Position numbers and translations under genes: made by a program
Source of the DNA: Alphaproteobacteria bacterium
GTDB taxonomy: Bacteria; Pseudomonadota; Alphaproteobacteria; Micavibrionales; Micavibrionaceae
Reading direction: 5' to 3'
Length of the DNA stretch: 64,000 bases
NCBI GenBank assembly: GCA_016794305.1
Contig: JAEUKN010000001.1
Span: forward strand, 1 to 64,000
The notes under the pieces: model-generated
Databases searched by the model: none
The model's input: the letters and a program-made list of their open reading frames with translations, nothing else
What the model was told of the DNA's origin: nothing
Shown: positions 54,610 through 63,678 of the stretch, in pieces
How the letters are laid out: every line of letters begins with the position of its first letter
How positions within the stretch are numbered: position 1 is the stretch's first letter

Positions 54610-54628
54610 AATCATGAGCAGATTTTTA
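54610..54628. repeat. Degenerate family A repeat end at the murC stop codon
   Basis: ATCATGAGCAGATTTTTA compares with ATCATGAACAGGTTCTTA of the family, four changes in 18 bases. On the murC strand the outer TAA is the stop codon (54626-54628). Confidence 0.45.
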
Positions 54629-56188
54629 AGCAGAAAGTTTCTGCTCTCCCATGTCCTCCAATTGCTGCGGCAAGGCTTGAGCCCAATAGGTGATATTTCC
54701 GGCCCCCAAGCATATCACAATATCCCCGGCTTGCGCCAGTTTTGAAATCATATCCGCGAGATGATCGGGGTGATCCAGCATTTCCACATGTTTGTGGCCG
54801 TGGGATTTAATGCCCGCGACCAGGCTTTGTTGATCAATGCCGGCAATGGCTTCCTCTCCTGCAGCATACACATCCGCCACAATCACGCAATCGGCATCAT
54901 CAAAACAGGTGCAGAATTCTTCGAACAAATCGCGCAGCCGCGTATAACGGTGCGGTTGAACCACGGCAATGATTTTGCCGCCGTTAGAGGCACCAGCCAG
55001 TGGGATATTGCTCAAAACTGGGGGGGGGAATGGGGAAGCAAAAGGGGAGGCAAATGGGGAGCTAGTTGCACTCTCATCAGGGCCGCCTAGATTAGGGCCG
55101 CTTAGGGCTTGTCGCCCGGCCTTGAGCACAGCGGCAATTTCCACCGGGTGATGGCCGTAATCATCCACCACCAAAATGCCATTGGTCATGCCCGTACGGG
55201 TAAAGCGGCGCTTAACCCCGCTAAAATTGCCTAAGGCCGTGCGAATACAGGATTCATCAATATTTAACCGCACCGCGACCGCAATGGCGGCACAGGCATT
55301 TTGGATATTATGCGCACCCATCATCGGCAGGAAGAGATTGCGGATAATCTGCGGGTCCTGCTCATCATTTTGTCGTGCAATCACCACATCGAAATGCGAG
55401 CCAAGAGAAGAGGCGCGGATATTTTCCGCCCGCACATCGGATTGTTTGTTAAAACCATAGGTGATGAGGGTGCGGTTTTGAATCTCGGGGATCAGGCTCT
55501 GAACAACGGGATGATCGAGGCACAGCACCCCGCACCCGTAAAACGGAATCTGTTCAACATAACGCAAATACGCCGCGCGAACCTCTTGAAATGATCCGTA
55601 ATGGTCCATATGTTCGGGATCAATATTGGTCACAATGGCGATGGTTGCGGGCAGTCGGGTAAAGGATCCGTCACTCTCATCCGCTTCAACCACCATCCAT
55701 TCGCCCTTGCCCAAGCGCGTATTGGTGCCATAGGAATTGACAATGCCGCCGTTAATCACTGTGGGATCAAGCTTTGCCGCCTCTAACACCGCACCCACCA
55801 ACGATGTGGTGGTGGTTTTGCCATGCGTCCCCGCAATCGCCACCGCCCATTTTAAACGCATGAGTTCGGCCAGCATTTCGGCCCGGCTGACGATGGGGAT
55901 ACGTTGGGCGCGCGCCGCGATGAGTTCGGGATTACCGGCAGGAATGGCCGAAGACACCACAACGGCGCCGGGATATTTGCCATCAAGGGTGAATAAATTT
56001 TGCGCGTCATGACCGTGAAACACGCGCACACCGTGAGATTTCAAACGCACCGTGTTATAATTTTCCGCTGCGTCGCTCCCTTGCACTTTATATCCCAAAA
56101 CGGCGAGGGCTTCGGCGATACCGCTCATACCAATGCCGCCAATGCCAATAAAATGAATCGGACCAATTTCTGGGGGAATATGGTGCAT
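54626..56188 (-). CDS. murC: UDP-N-acetylmuramate-L-alanine ligase
   Basis: 520-residue Mur ligase adding L-Ala to UDP-MurNAc. Rossmann start [16 protein letters not shown]-loop [43 protein letters not shown] and [10 protein letters not shown]. An insertion of about 40 residues rich in Ser/Pro/Gly (containing [11 protein letters not shown]) separates the last two motifs, at the start of the C-terminal domain. That is unusual, though probably a surface loop. First gene of the minus-strand run murC-murB-gmk-dotI-ftsQ-ftsA. Divergent from the glycosyltransferase. Confidence 0.96.
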   Translation of the reverse strand: MHHIPPEIGPIHFIGIGGIGMSGIAEALAVLGYKVQGSDAAENYNTVRLKSHGVRVFHGHDAQNLFTLDGKYPGAVVVSSAIPAGNPELIAARAQRIPIVSRAEMLAELMRLKWAVAIAGTHGKTTTTSLVGAVLEAAKLDPTVINGGIVNSYGTNTRLGKGEWMVVEADESDGSFTRLPATIAIVTNIDPEHMDHYGSFQEVRAAYLRYVEQIPFYGCGVLCLDHPVVQSLIPEIQNRTLITYGFNKQSDVRAENIRASSLGSHFDVVIARQNDEQDPQIIRNLFLPMMGAHNIQNACAAIAVAVRLNIDESCIRTALGNFSGVKRRFTRTGMTNGILVVDDYGHHPVEIAAVLKAGRQALSGPNLGGPDESATSSPFASPFASPFPPPVLSNIPLAGASNGGKIIAVVQPHRYTRLRDLFEEFCTCFDDADCVIVADVYAAGEEAIAGIDQQSLVAGIKSHGHKHVEMLDHPDHLADMISKLAQAGDIVICLGAGNITYWAQALPQQLEDMGEQKLSA

Positions 56189-56374
56189 ATGAAAATCTTT
56201 CTTGTCCTAGTTTTGGTGACTTATTCTTAATTTTGGTGATGAGTCCGGTTATAAACTATTTTGCTTCCCTCTAGCAATTTATAATTTTTTGTGATTCACT
56301 TGTGCGTGCCGAATCATCCGGCAACAAAGGGTCGTGAAGACGATTCGGGCAAAAAGGGGAAAAGGGAGGAAATC

Positions 56375-57145
56375 ATGGCGAGTCCGCTTTTTTCGGTTAT
56401 CACCATCACCTATAATAACCGCGCGGGGCTATTTAAAACCGCGAAAACCGTGCATGCGCAAACCATTGATCACGCTTCGTTTGAATGGATCATTGTCGAT
56501 GGCGGATCCAATGACGGCACGCAGGATGATTTCCCAAATTATGCGGCAACCCGTATCATTTCTGAATCCGATGACGGACTTTATGATGCGATGAATAAGG
56601 GGATAGCAGCCGCAAACGGCCAATTTATCATTTTCATGAATGCGGGGGATCAATTTGCGAATCGCAATAGTTTGCAAATGATTGCGGACCAGGTGCGTGA
56701 CATACCGCATGATGTCGATTTTATTTACGGCGATTCGTTTGAATCTGATGGCGCAGGGCATTATCATTACAAAAAGGCACGATCACATCGCACCATCCTC
56801 TCCGGACTTTTTACGCATCATCAGGCGATGTTGTATAACCGCGGCTCACTCGGTGATTTGCGCTATGATTTAAACTATAAAATCGCAGCGGATTATGATT
56901 TGACCTTGCGATTTTTTTGTCGAAAACCGCGCAGATGCGAGTATATTGATCAGGCAATCTGCATTTTTGAAGGCGGCGGAATTTCGCAAATCAACGTGGC
57001 ACAGGCCCGCGCCGAGCAATTCCAATCGCGCCGTGCCAATCACATCCCGTTATTAATCAATATGTGCGTACGCGCCAGACAAAGTCTCACATCTCTGCTA
57101 CGCAAACTGGCCCCCGCTCTTTATTGGCAACTGCGCGGGGTGTAA
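56375..57145 (+). CDS. Family 2 glycosyltransferase
   Basis: 256 residues, GT-A fold: FSVITITYNNRAGLFKTAK at the start, VDGGSNDGT for nucleotide binding, ESDDGLYDAMNKGIAAANG with the first metal-binding acids, and NAGDQF as the DxD-like element. The acceptor is not predictable; this subgroup (colanic-acid WcaE-like) builds surface polysaccharides. GGAGGA six bases before the ATG at 56375 decides the start against a longer frame from 56291. Convergent with lipA, four bases apart. Confidence 0.88.
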   Translation: MASPLFSVITITYNNRAGLFKTAKTVHAQTIDHASFEWIIVDGGSNDGTQDDFPNYAATRIISESDDGLYDAMNKGIAAANGQFIIFMNAGDQFANRNSLQMIADQVRDIPHDVDFIYGDSFESDGAGHYHYKKARSHRTILSGLFTHHQAMLYNRGSLGDLRYDLNYKIAADYDLTLRFFCRKPRRCEYIDQAICIFEGGGISQINVAQARAEQFQSRRANHIPLLINMCVRARQSLTSLLRKLAPALYWQLRGV

Positions 57146-57149
57146 AGAT

Positions 57150-58118
57150 TTAGCAGTTTTGTACGGCAGGGACTGACAATGCCGCCCGCGCCGCGCGGAG
57201 TTTTTCGAAATCTTCGCCCGCATGGTGGCTGGAGCGTGTCAGGGGGGACGCAGACACCATTAGAAATCCTTTGGCTTTGGCGAGTGTTTCCAGCTCTTTA
57301 AACTCATCAGGGGTCCAGAATTTGACCACCGGCGCATGTTTTGGCGTGGGCTGAAGATATTGGCCAATCGTTATAAAATCAATATTGGCGGCGCGCATAT
57401 CATCCATCACCTGGGCGATTTCTTCCAAAGTTTCGCCCAAACCGACCATTAACCCGGATTTGGTATAGATATCGGCGTCCACTTCCTTCACGCGCTCCAA
57501 AAGCCGCAAAGACGTGTAATAACGCGCTCCCGGGCGGATCGCGGGGTATAAACGCGGCACCGTTTCCAAATTATGGTTGAACACATCGGGCTTCGCGCGC
57601 GCCACAATATCCACCGCCCCCTCTTTCTTTTTAAAATCGGGGGTGAGGATTTCAATTGTCGTGCGCGGAGTTTTAAAGCGAATAGCGGCAATGGTTTTCA
57701 CAAAATGATCCGCCCCGCCATCCGCCAGATCATCGCGATCAACCGAGGTAATCACAACATGATGAAGCCCCATTTTTTCAACAGCCACACCGATCCTGAG
57801 CGGTTCCATGCGGTCAAGTTCATCGGGCCGTCCGGTTGCCACATTGCAAAACGCACAGGCGCGGGTGCAAACTTCGCCCATAATCATAAAGGTCGCATGT
57901 TTTTTATTCCAACATTCACCAATATTGGGGCATCCGGCTTCCTCACACACGGTTGTGAGTTTTAAATTTTTGACAATGGCATGGGTTTCGCCATAGGTCG
58001 GCCCCTGCGGCGCGCGCACCCGTAACCAATCCGGCTTTTTCCCCATCGGTTGTTCGGGGTTTTTGCGCTTTTCCGGGTGGCGTTTATCGCGATTGAGCAA
58101 GTCTGGATTATAAGTCAT
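57150..58118 (-). CDS. lipA: Lipoyl synthase
   Basis: 322-residue radical SAM enzyme inserting two sulfurs into octanoyl groups of lipoyl proteins. Auxiliary cluster [12 protein letters not shown] (~75), radical SAM cluster [49 protein letters not shown] and a C-terminal [10 protein letters not shown] with the conserved RSS. ATG at 58118 preferred; a 12-residue upstream extension is possible. lipB not nearby. Confidence 0.96.
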   Translation of the reverse strand: MTYNPDLLNRDKRHPEKRKNPEQPMGKKPDWLRVRAPQGPTYGETHAIVKNLKLTTVCEEAGCPNIGECWNKKHATFMIMGEVCTRACAFCNVATGRPDELDRMEPLRIGVAVEKMGLHHVVITSVDRDDLADGGADHFVKTIAAIRFKTPRTTIEILTPDFKKKEGAVDIVARAKPDVFNHNLETVPRLYPAIRPGARYYTSLRLLERVKEVDADIYTKSGLMVGLGETLEEIAQVMDDMRAANIDFITIGQYLQPTPKHAPVVKFWTPDEFKELETLAKAKGFLMVSASPLTRSSHHAGEDFEKLRAARAALSVPAVQNC

Positions 58119-58295
58119 AGTCAAAGATTTATCGCGATTACGCCAAAATTGCAAAGAAAATCATGATGGTTTCAAATCGGTGCAAACAGCGCAAGAATGG
58201 TAATTGATAGTAATTTTAGGAAAGTATAAATTTTGCTCTTGCAAAACCGATCTTGCTTTAGTATGGTCCACCCACTAAAAATCACACGATGCTGT

Positions 58296-58372
58296 GCGCC
58301 CGTAGCTCAATTGGATAGAGCACCTGACTACGGATCAGGAGGTTTGGGGTTCGAATCCCTACGGGCGCGCCA
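58296..58372 (+). tRNA. tRNA-Arg (anticodon ACG)
   Basis: A 77-base cloverleaf with encoded CCA. Acceptor GCGCCCG pairs with CGGGCGC (58362-58368); D stem GCTC/GAGC; anticodon stem CCTGA/TCAGG with loop CTACGGA giving anticodon ACG; variable loop AGGTT; T stem TGGGG/CCCTA with loop TTCGAAT. ACG is read as ICG after A34 deamination, decoding CGU/CGC/CGA. Confidence 0.97.
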
Positions 58373-58470
58373 GTTTTCAAGGGTTTCAAGAAATATTCAA
58401 AACTGATCTGCGCTACGCTTGCCGCCCCTCATAATTCAAATCAGCCTGTAACCCCGGAGAAGAAAAAGTC

Positions 58471-58491
58471 GAGATCATGAACAGGTTCTTA
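58471..58491. repeat. Solo family A repeat end downstream of tRNA-Arg
   Basis: GAGATCATGAACAGGTTCTT then A, an exact match to the family A right terminus. No gene stop lies here. Confidence 0.75.
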
Positions 58492-58535
58492 GACCATCCG
58501 GGTTCTGGCAATTACGGCCAAGCCCATAAACATTT

Positions 58536-58679
58536 CGTCATCCCCGACAAGGGAGGCAAAGCCGACTGCGGTTCGGGGATCCGGATAATGATTGCAGCTT
58601 CGCTGCACAAGATAGCGGGTCCCCGCTGTACAAACAAGCCTGCGGCTTGTCGCGGGGATGACGTTCGGGGATGACGTTC
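58536..58679. repeat. Repeat family C: multi-hairpin element
   Basis: Starts CGTCATCCCCGACAAG and ends CTTGTCGCGGGGATGACG (58646-58663), inverted repeats with a 2-base difference. Between them are small hairpins (GCAGC-TTC-GCTGC, AGCGG-GTC-CCCGCT, CAAGCC-TGC-GGCTTG). GGGGATGACGTTC is duplicated in tandem (58654-58666, 58667-58679). CGTCATCCCCG-type palindromic repeats occur in many proteobacterial genomes. Confidence 0.7.
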
Positions 58680-58688
58680 GTCTAACCT

Positions 58689-58750
58689 AACGTAGTCTCC
58701 CTACGCGGCGTCGCTTGGGCCGTCACCAGCAATTCAGTCTTCCAAGTATA
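58689..58750. repeat. Repeat family B, right half
   Basis: The 62 bases match 49489-49550 with a handful of changes, including CGTAGTCTCCCTACGC and the terminus CAGCAATTCAGTCTTCCAAG. The left half is missing. Confidence 0.75.
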
Positions 58751-58779
58751 TTGGCTTATCTTTCATCAATCTGACCATT

Positions 58780-59724
58780 TCATTGTATCAGCATCAGTGA
58801 GCAACTCGCCAATAGCAGCCAGCCAAACCAGACATTAGAGCGGAAAATTTTAAGGCATGAGGCCGGGTCATGGAGCGTCCAGCCAAGCACTTGCCATGCC
58901 AAATGCGCGGCGCACATCGCAAGCGGCGCAATGAATAGTGGGATAGATGCGGAATGTGGTGCGGCCATACATAGGGCCAAAGCAAAAAAGACATAGGCCG
59001 CGGTATAAAACCCGCCGACCCAAGATTTTAGATGTTTTGATAGTTTAAGGGCGGTCGATTTAACGCCAATAACGGCATCATCATCAATATCCTGTTGCGC
59101 ATAAATCGTATCATATCCCAATGTCCAGAATATGCCCCCGATATAAAGAAACAGCGCATATAACGGGATAGTTCCGGTGATCGCCGATGCCCCCATGAAT
59201 GCCCCGATATTAAAAGTTAAGCCCAGTATAAATTGCGGATACCATGTCACCCGCTTGGCCAGCGGATATAGGATAACCGGAATTAGAGAGAGCACGCCCA
59301 AGGTGATGGTGAGCAGATTAAATTGCAGTAAAATCCCCAAACTCACAAACAATAATCCGCACAAAAATATCATGGCGTGAAGCGGGGAAATTGTGCCGCG
59401 GGCAAGCGGGCGCAGCTTGGTGCGCTCAACCATCCTGTCAAAATCACGGTCCCACAGATCATTAATCACACACCCTGCGCCCCGCATGATGACGGCCCCT
59501 AGGGCGAATAGGATCATGGTTTTTAATGTCGTCTCAATTGATAAAGCTTGAGAGGATAGGAGAATAGACCACCAGGCGGGAAAAAGTAGCAACCACGTGC
59601 CAATCGGACGATCAAGCCGCATGAGGAGCGCATAGGGTTGCCACGATTGCGGGAGCCGGGCAATCCACCCTTTGGCTTTGATATCAGTATGGGGGGTGGG
59701 ATTGGACATGAGTTGAAGGCTCAT
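58780..59724 (-). CDS. ubiA: 4-hydroxybenzoate polyprenyltransferase
   Basis: 314-residue membrane prenyltransferase of ubiquinone synthesis, attaching a polyprenyl chain to 4-hydroxybenzoate. About eight transmembrane helices. The first Asp-rich motif is NDLWDRDFDRMVERTKLRPL and the second YDTIYAQQDIDDD. The N-terminal RLDRPIGTWLLLFPAWWS is typical of UbiA. A second in-frame Met (MSNPTP) five residues on is possible. Follows the PAS kinase gene by seven bases on the same strand. Confidence 0.95.
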   Translation of the reverse strand: MSLQLMSNPTPHTDIKAKGWIARLPQSWQPYALLMRLDRPIGTWLLLFPAWWSILLSSQALSIETTLKTMILFALGAVIMRGAGCVINDLWDRDFDRMVERTKLRPLARGTISPLHAMIFLCGLLFVSLGILLQFNLLTITLGVLSLIPVILYPLAKRVTWYPQFILGLTFNIGAFMGASAITGTIPLYALFLYIGGIFWTLGYDTIYAQQDIDDDAVIGVKSTALKLSKHLKSWVGGFYTAAYVFFALALCMAAPHSASIPLFIAPLAMCAAHLAWQVLGWTLHDPASCLKIFRSNVWFGWLLLASCSLMLIQ

Positions 59725-59730
59725 TACAAT

Positions 59731-62235
59731 CTATTGCCGCGGTGGGGCGCAATAGCGGGGCAAGCACATTGTTACACATGTTCCTACGCCGATTTTCGAG
59801 GTAATCGTTAAATGGCCGCCGTGAAGCTCAACCAATTCCTTTGTAATCGCCAACCCCAATCCTGACCCTTCATGATTGCGGGTGAAATGGTTGGCGGCTT
59901 GTTCAAACGGCTTGGTCACATAGGGGAGTTTGCTCGCCGGGATGCCGATTCCTGTATCTTCGATGCAGATTTCAATGATCTCATCCGCTTGGTCACAATC
60001 TATTATGCCGCTTTGTTTAATATTGCAATAAAGTCGGACTTCACCGCCATCATCGGTAAATTTAACAGCATTGGAGAGCACATTTAACACCATTTGCATG
60101 ATCGCACGACGATCCCCGCGCATCGGTAAGTCTTCATATTCAGGAAGCGAGGAAAAGACCTTGACTCCGGCCTCCAGCGCGCGCCCTTCAATCATATGAA
60201 CCGCCAGACGCAAAACCTTTAAAAGATTAAAGTCTTCCAGATCAAGCGTATATTTTCCGGCCTCAATTTTTGACATGTCAAGAATATCGCTGATAAGGTC
60301 AAGCAGATGCTCGCCACTCTCCCGAATTCCTGAAATATAATCAATATATTTTGGCGTGCCGATGGGGCCCAATATTTGTTTTTCCATCATTTCTGAAAAG
60401 CCGATAATCGCATTGAGCGGCGTACGAAGCTCGTGACTCATATTGGCCAAAAATTGTGATTTGGCGGCATAGGCGCGTTCGGCGGATTCTTTGGCGTCAC
60501 ATAATTCACGCTCATATTCCGTGCGCTGCGTAATATCTTGCATGATTCCAAACAACGACCGCACATCGCCGCTTTCATCCATTTCGCATCGTCCCTGCAG
60601 CAAGATAAACCGAACTTCGCCGCTGGGGCGAATGATACGAAATTCCATCTCGTAATTTTTGCGCTCAATTAAAGCGCGTTGAAAGGCCTGGGCCATGCGG
60701 CCGCGATCACGGCGATGCAGCAAATTGTTGATATTATCAATGGTGGGGATGAAATCTTCGCGCGCTTGGCCGAAAATGCGGAAAATTTCCTCTGAAAATT
60801 CCAAACGGTCATCGCCCACGCACCATACCCAATGCCCCATATGACCGATGGATTGTGCTTCGGAGAGTTGTAATTCCCGTCGCAGCAATTCCTGCTCATG
60901 CGCTTTGAATTGGGTTAAATCACGCGCAACCAGATAGAGCTGTTCACCAATTAAACGCAACCGACAATCAAGCCATCGCACATCCCCGCGGCTTGAAACA
61001 ATGCGGCATTCATAATTAACGAATCCACCCGAGGGCAGCGAGTCGCCCGACAATAGCGAGTCACCCGACAATGAAGAATCGCGCGTGATATCATCGCGAT
61101 CACTGGCCATCAAAGTTTTAAAAATAGGTTGGATCGAAGATTTATCATCATCAAATACTAAATCAAGAAAGTTGCGACCGCTTAGTTCATCCATCGTATA
61201 ACCAACAGATTGCGCAAACATATGATTGCATTCGCTGATATACCCGCGGGAGGTCATCAACACCAAAAAATCATGTCCCATCGTGGCAAAAATCGCCATA
61301 TGGCGGTCAAGATCGGCGTTGAAAATTTGTGCAGAATTCTTATCACGATTATTGTTTGAAACACGCCGTTGCTTAGCGGTTTTTAAAGGTTTTTTGGGTA
61401 CGGGGATCAGCGCGGATAGATGATTAAAGGAGTCATGAAAACTCAAAATTTTCGAAGCAGCCTTCGCATCTTTTTTCCCCCTGCGGGACGCATTCGCGGC
61501 TTTCAGGGATTGAGCCGATTTGGACTTTTTCGGATTCATGAGCCCAAAAATCTCTTCACTCGAAATCGGTTCGTCCAAACTATATTCAGGCATATTTTCA
61601 GGATAGAGCGATATAATCAAACATGATTTTTGATCGCGAACATCCATGCGGTCAAATCGCGCTCGCACTTCATATGTTTGCTGATGAGTATGAAGGATGA
61701 CATCATGTTCACCATCTGTAATTGACTGGCACCATTCATCCGTTACGGAATCATCTCTGCTGTCGCCTGAAAAATGGGGGGAGTTGTCGAAGATACCGAA
61801 ACGCGGGCGATCTCTTAACGCATCTTCGGGGTGCACAAATTCCAAAATATCGCGCAATATGACGCCGTGAGAGGGAATAGCAGGCATATCACCCTGTTTC
61901 ACGCCCCCATCAAGCGGGGAGGCAGAATGAGAGAGCTCAATGGCTGCGGTAAAAAAATCGGGATGAAAGAAAATAATTTTTCCTTCATTGTTGACCACCA
62001 TGCGTACGGGTTGGGAAGCAGAGGTGGGGAGTGATGCTTTGCTGGCTTTTCCGCTTCCTTTCGCCGCAGGTTTTTTGGATGTGGGCGAGGGGGCATCAAC
62101 CTTGGCCCCTGCCGCTTTGGCTGTTGCGCCGCGTGTTGTCCGTGCAGATGAAGATGCGCTGGCTGTTGAGCTTTGGACTTCAACACGCACGCCGCCGATC
62201 AAGCGTTGTTTTTTTAATCGTGGAGATAAGGACAT
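59731..62235 (-). CDS. PAS-domain sensor histidine kinase
   Basis: 834 residues, soluble. Disordered Ala/Ser/Lys N-terminus (~1-70), a first PAS-like region (~75-210), a basic linker, a PAS (~315-430: FLVLMTSRGYISECNHMFAQ), a PAS_3 type with PAC (~455-575: RLEFSEEIFRIFGQARED), then HisKA with H601 in FLANMSHELRTPLNAIIGF, and HATPase (~700-830: EICIEDTGIGIPAS, EGSGLGLAITKELVELHGG). No receiver domain. Ligand unknown; resembles alphaproteobacterial PleC/DivJ-like kinases only in the HisKA/HATPase core. A repeat of SGDS motifs lies near residue 390. No response regulator is adjacent. Confidence 0.93.
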   Translation of the reverse strand: MSLSPRLKKQRLIGGVRVEVQSSTASASSSARTTRGATAKAAGAKVDAPSPTSKKPAAKGSGKASKASLPTSASQPVRMVVNNEGKIIFFHPDFFTAAIELSHSASPLDGGVKQGDMPAIPSHGVILRDILEFVHPEDALRDRPRFGIFDNSPHFSGDSRDDSVTDEWCQSITDGEHDVILHTHQQTYEVRARFDRMDVRDQKSCLIISLYPENMPEYSLDEPISSEEIFGLMNPKKSKSAQSLKAANASRRGKKDAKAASKILSFHDSFNHLSALIPVPKKPLKTAKQRRVSNNNRDKNSAQIFNADLDRHMAIFATMGHDFLVLMTSRGYISECNHMFAQSVGYTMDELSGRNFLDLVFDDDKSSIQPIFKTLMASDRDDITRDSSLSGDSLLSGDSLPSGGFVNYECRIVSSRGDVRWLDCRLRLIGEQLYLVARDLTQFKAHEQELLRRELQLSEAQSIGHMGHWVWCVGDDRLEFSEEIFRIFGQAREDFIPTIDNINNLLHRRDRGRMAQAFQRALIERKNYEMEFRIIRPSGEVRFILLQGRCEMDESGDVRSLFGIMQDITQRTEYERELCDAKESAERAYAAKSQFLANMSHELRTPLNAIIGFSEMMEKQILGPIGTPKYIDYISGIRESGEHLLDLISDILDMSKIEAGKYTLDLEDFNLLKVLRLAVHMIEGRALEAGVKVFSSLPEYEDLPMRGDRRAIMQMVLNVLSNAVKFTDDGGEVRLYCNIKQSGIIDCDQADEIIEICIEDTGIGIPASKLPYVTKPFEQAANHFTRNHEGSGLGLAITKELVELHGGHLTITSKIGVGTCVTMCLPRYCAPPRQ

Positions 62236-62406
62236 TGAGAAATTATCCGAGAGAGATTATCCGAAAACGAATCAAGATTTCTCGATTATCGCATAAAATT
62301 GCAAAATTCGCTTAGATATTTTGTCGCGTGATGAACAATTCAAAAAGTGTGAGATTATAACAAATTAAAGACATCAAAAAATCAAGCGATTTCATGCCTC
62401 ATCCAT

Positions 62407-63678
62407 TCAATCATTCAGCCACTCAAGGGTGGGATGCCAAACATTTTGGCGCGATTCCCCGTTGACCATCATCGCAATATGGCCGTGATTGGTTTTGAGG
62501 ATGGAGGGAGCCCTTAAATGCTGAGCCATCGCGAGCGCAGAATGCGGCGGGACAATCCTGTCCTTATGCGGCACAATTAAAAATGCGGGCGCGATAATGC
62601 GCGATAAATCAACGCTTTTTCCATGGATCGTCCATTGACGATGCAGGGGAGCGTTGTTGATATACCAACACTCCATCACATCGCGAATAAGGGGAGTGGG
62701 CAGGTCCCCGCCGCTGCCGATCCAATCCTCCACCGCCACAAATAATTTCGCACTCAAACTATTTTGCTGCGCTGACGATCCGTTTGCAGGGTGAAATTTT
62801 TTTCCGAATTGCGAGAATTTTTTTACAATCGCCGCCGGGTCCAACTGGGCGAAAATCATATGAAGCCATTCATGCGGCATGGCTGAAACTTCGTTTAATT
62901 TGCTCCACCCGCCCGACCTCATCCATTGATTTAACGCATCAGGAAGATTCATAGACTGATTATTTTGTCGATTTTTTGTGCGCGAAGCGGGGGATGAAAA
63001 ATCCCACGGGGCCGCAACAAAAATCAAGCGATCAAAAAGATCGGGATGGAAACTCGCCGCCGCCGCAAGCATCGTGCCACCCATGCAATACCCCAAACCG
63101 TAAAGCGGCAGCGCGGAATCGCAGTAGGTTTTATCCGCTTTGCCACTTTGAAATTGCTGCAACCAAATCATCAGGCGATGCAATTTTGCTGCGATGATTG
63201 CGCTAAGGGTCCCCAGATCAGGATCGCGCGATGTTTCACCCCATTGCAGCAAAAGCACTTCAAATCCTTGCTCGTTAAACCATTCAATCAGTGAATAATC
63301 GCCCCCCAAACCGGGCAAAAGATCCAAAATCTCGCTACTATTGATCAGGGACGGCACCATCACAATCCGACCCCGTGGAGCGGAGGAATAGCTATGATGA
63401 ACGCCGTACCAAACGATGCGCGCCTCCCCATCGCGCCACAAAACAGAATGATTTTGCGGCATTCTGGAATAGGGATGGGTTTGATAAAATTGTAACCCCC
63501 TCAAAAAATCCTCGGCCTCCGGCGGGATAGACTTTTGTCCTCCGCGTGGTTGTTTCTGCGCCCAATAGGACATGGCGATATTGAGATTGAGCAGACACGC
63601 GCGCGCGCGGGTAGAGTCCGCAAACTCCATCCCTGCAGCAAAATAATTTTTGTGCGCTTGGTTATCGTCATCCATCAT
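62407..63678 (-). CDS. PHA synthase-like alpha/beta hydrolase
   Basis: 423 residues resembling the catalytic part of class I polyhydroxyalkanoate synthase. VPSLINSSEILDL parallels the synthase strand before the active site. The lipase-like box is GYCMGG, with Cys as nucleophile as in PhaC. Further matches are the Asp region DRIVPPHSA and the His in NHGHIAMM. It lacks the long N-terminal domain of true PhaC (usually ~560-600 residues), so polymerase activity is doubtful; a thioesterase or depolymerase role is possible. No phaA, phaB or phasin gene nearby. Confidence 0.75.
   Translation of the reverse strand: MMDDDNQAHKNYFAAGMEFADSTRARACLLNLNIAMSYWAQKQPRGGQKSIPPEAEDFLRGLQFYQTHPYSRMPQNHSVLWRDGEARIVWYGVHHSYSSAPRGRIVMVPSLINSSEILDLLPGLGGDYSLIEWFNEQGFEVLLLQWGETSRDPDLGTLSAIIAAKLHRLMIWLQQFQSGKADKTYCDSALPLYGLGYCMGGTMLAAAASFHPDLFDRLIFVAAPWDFSSPASRTKNRQNNQSMNLPDALNQWMRSGGWSKLNEVSAMPHEWLHMIFAQLDPAAIVKKFSQFGKKFHPANGSSAQQNSLSAKLFVAVEDWIGSGGDLPTPLIRDVMECWYINNAPLHRQWTIHGKSVDLSRIIAPAFLIVPHKDRIVPPHSALAMAQHLRAPSILKTNHGHIAMMVNGESRQNVWHPTLEWLND

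Larger units (their letters stand above)
58373..58779. other. Repeat-rich intergenic region between tRNA-Arg and ubiA
   Basis: 407 bases with no gene. It contains a solo family A end, a family C element and the right part of family B, in that order, each described separately. Confidence 0.75.
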
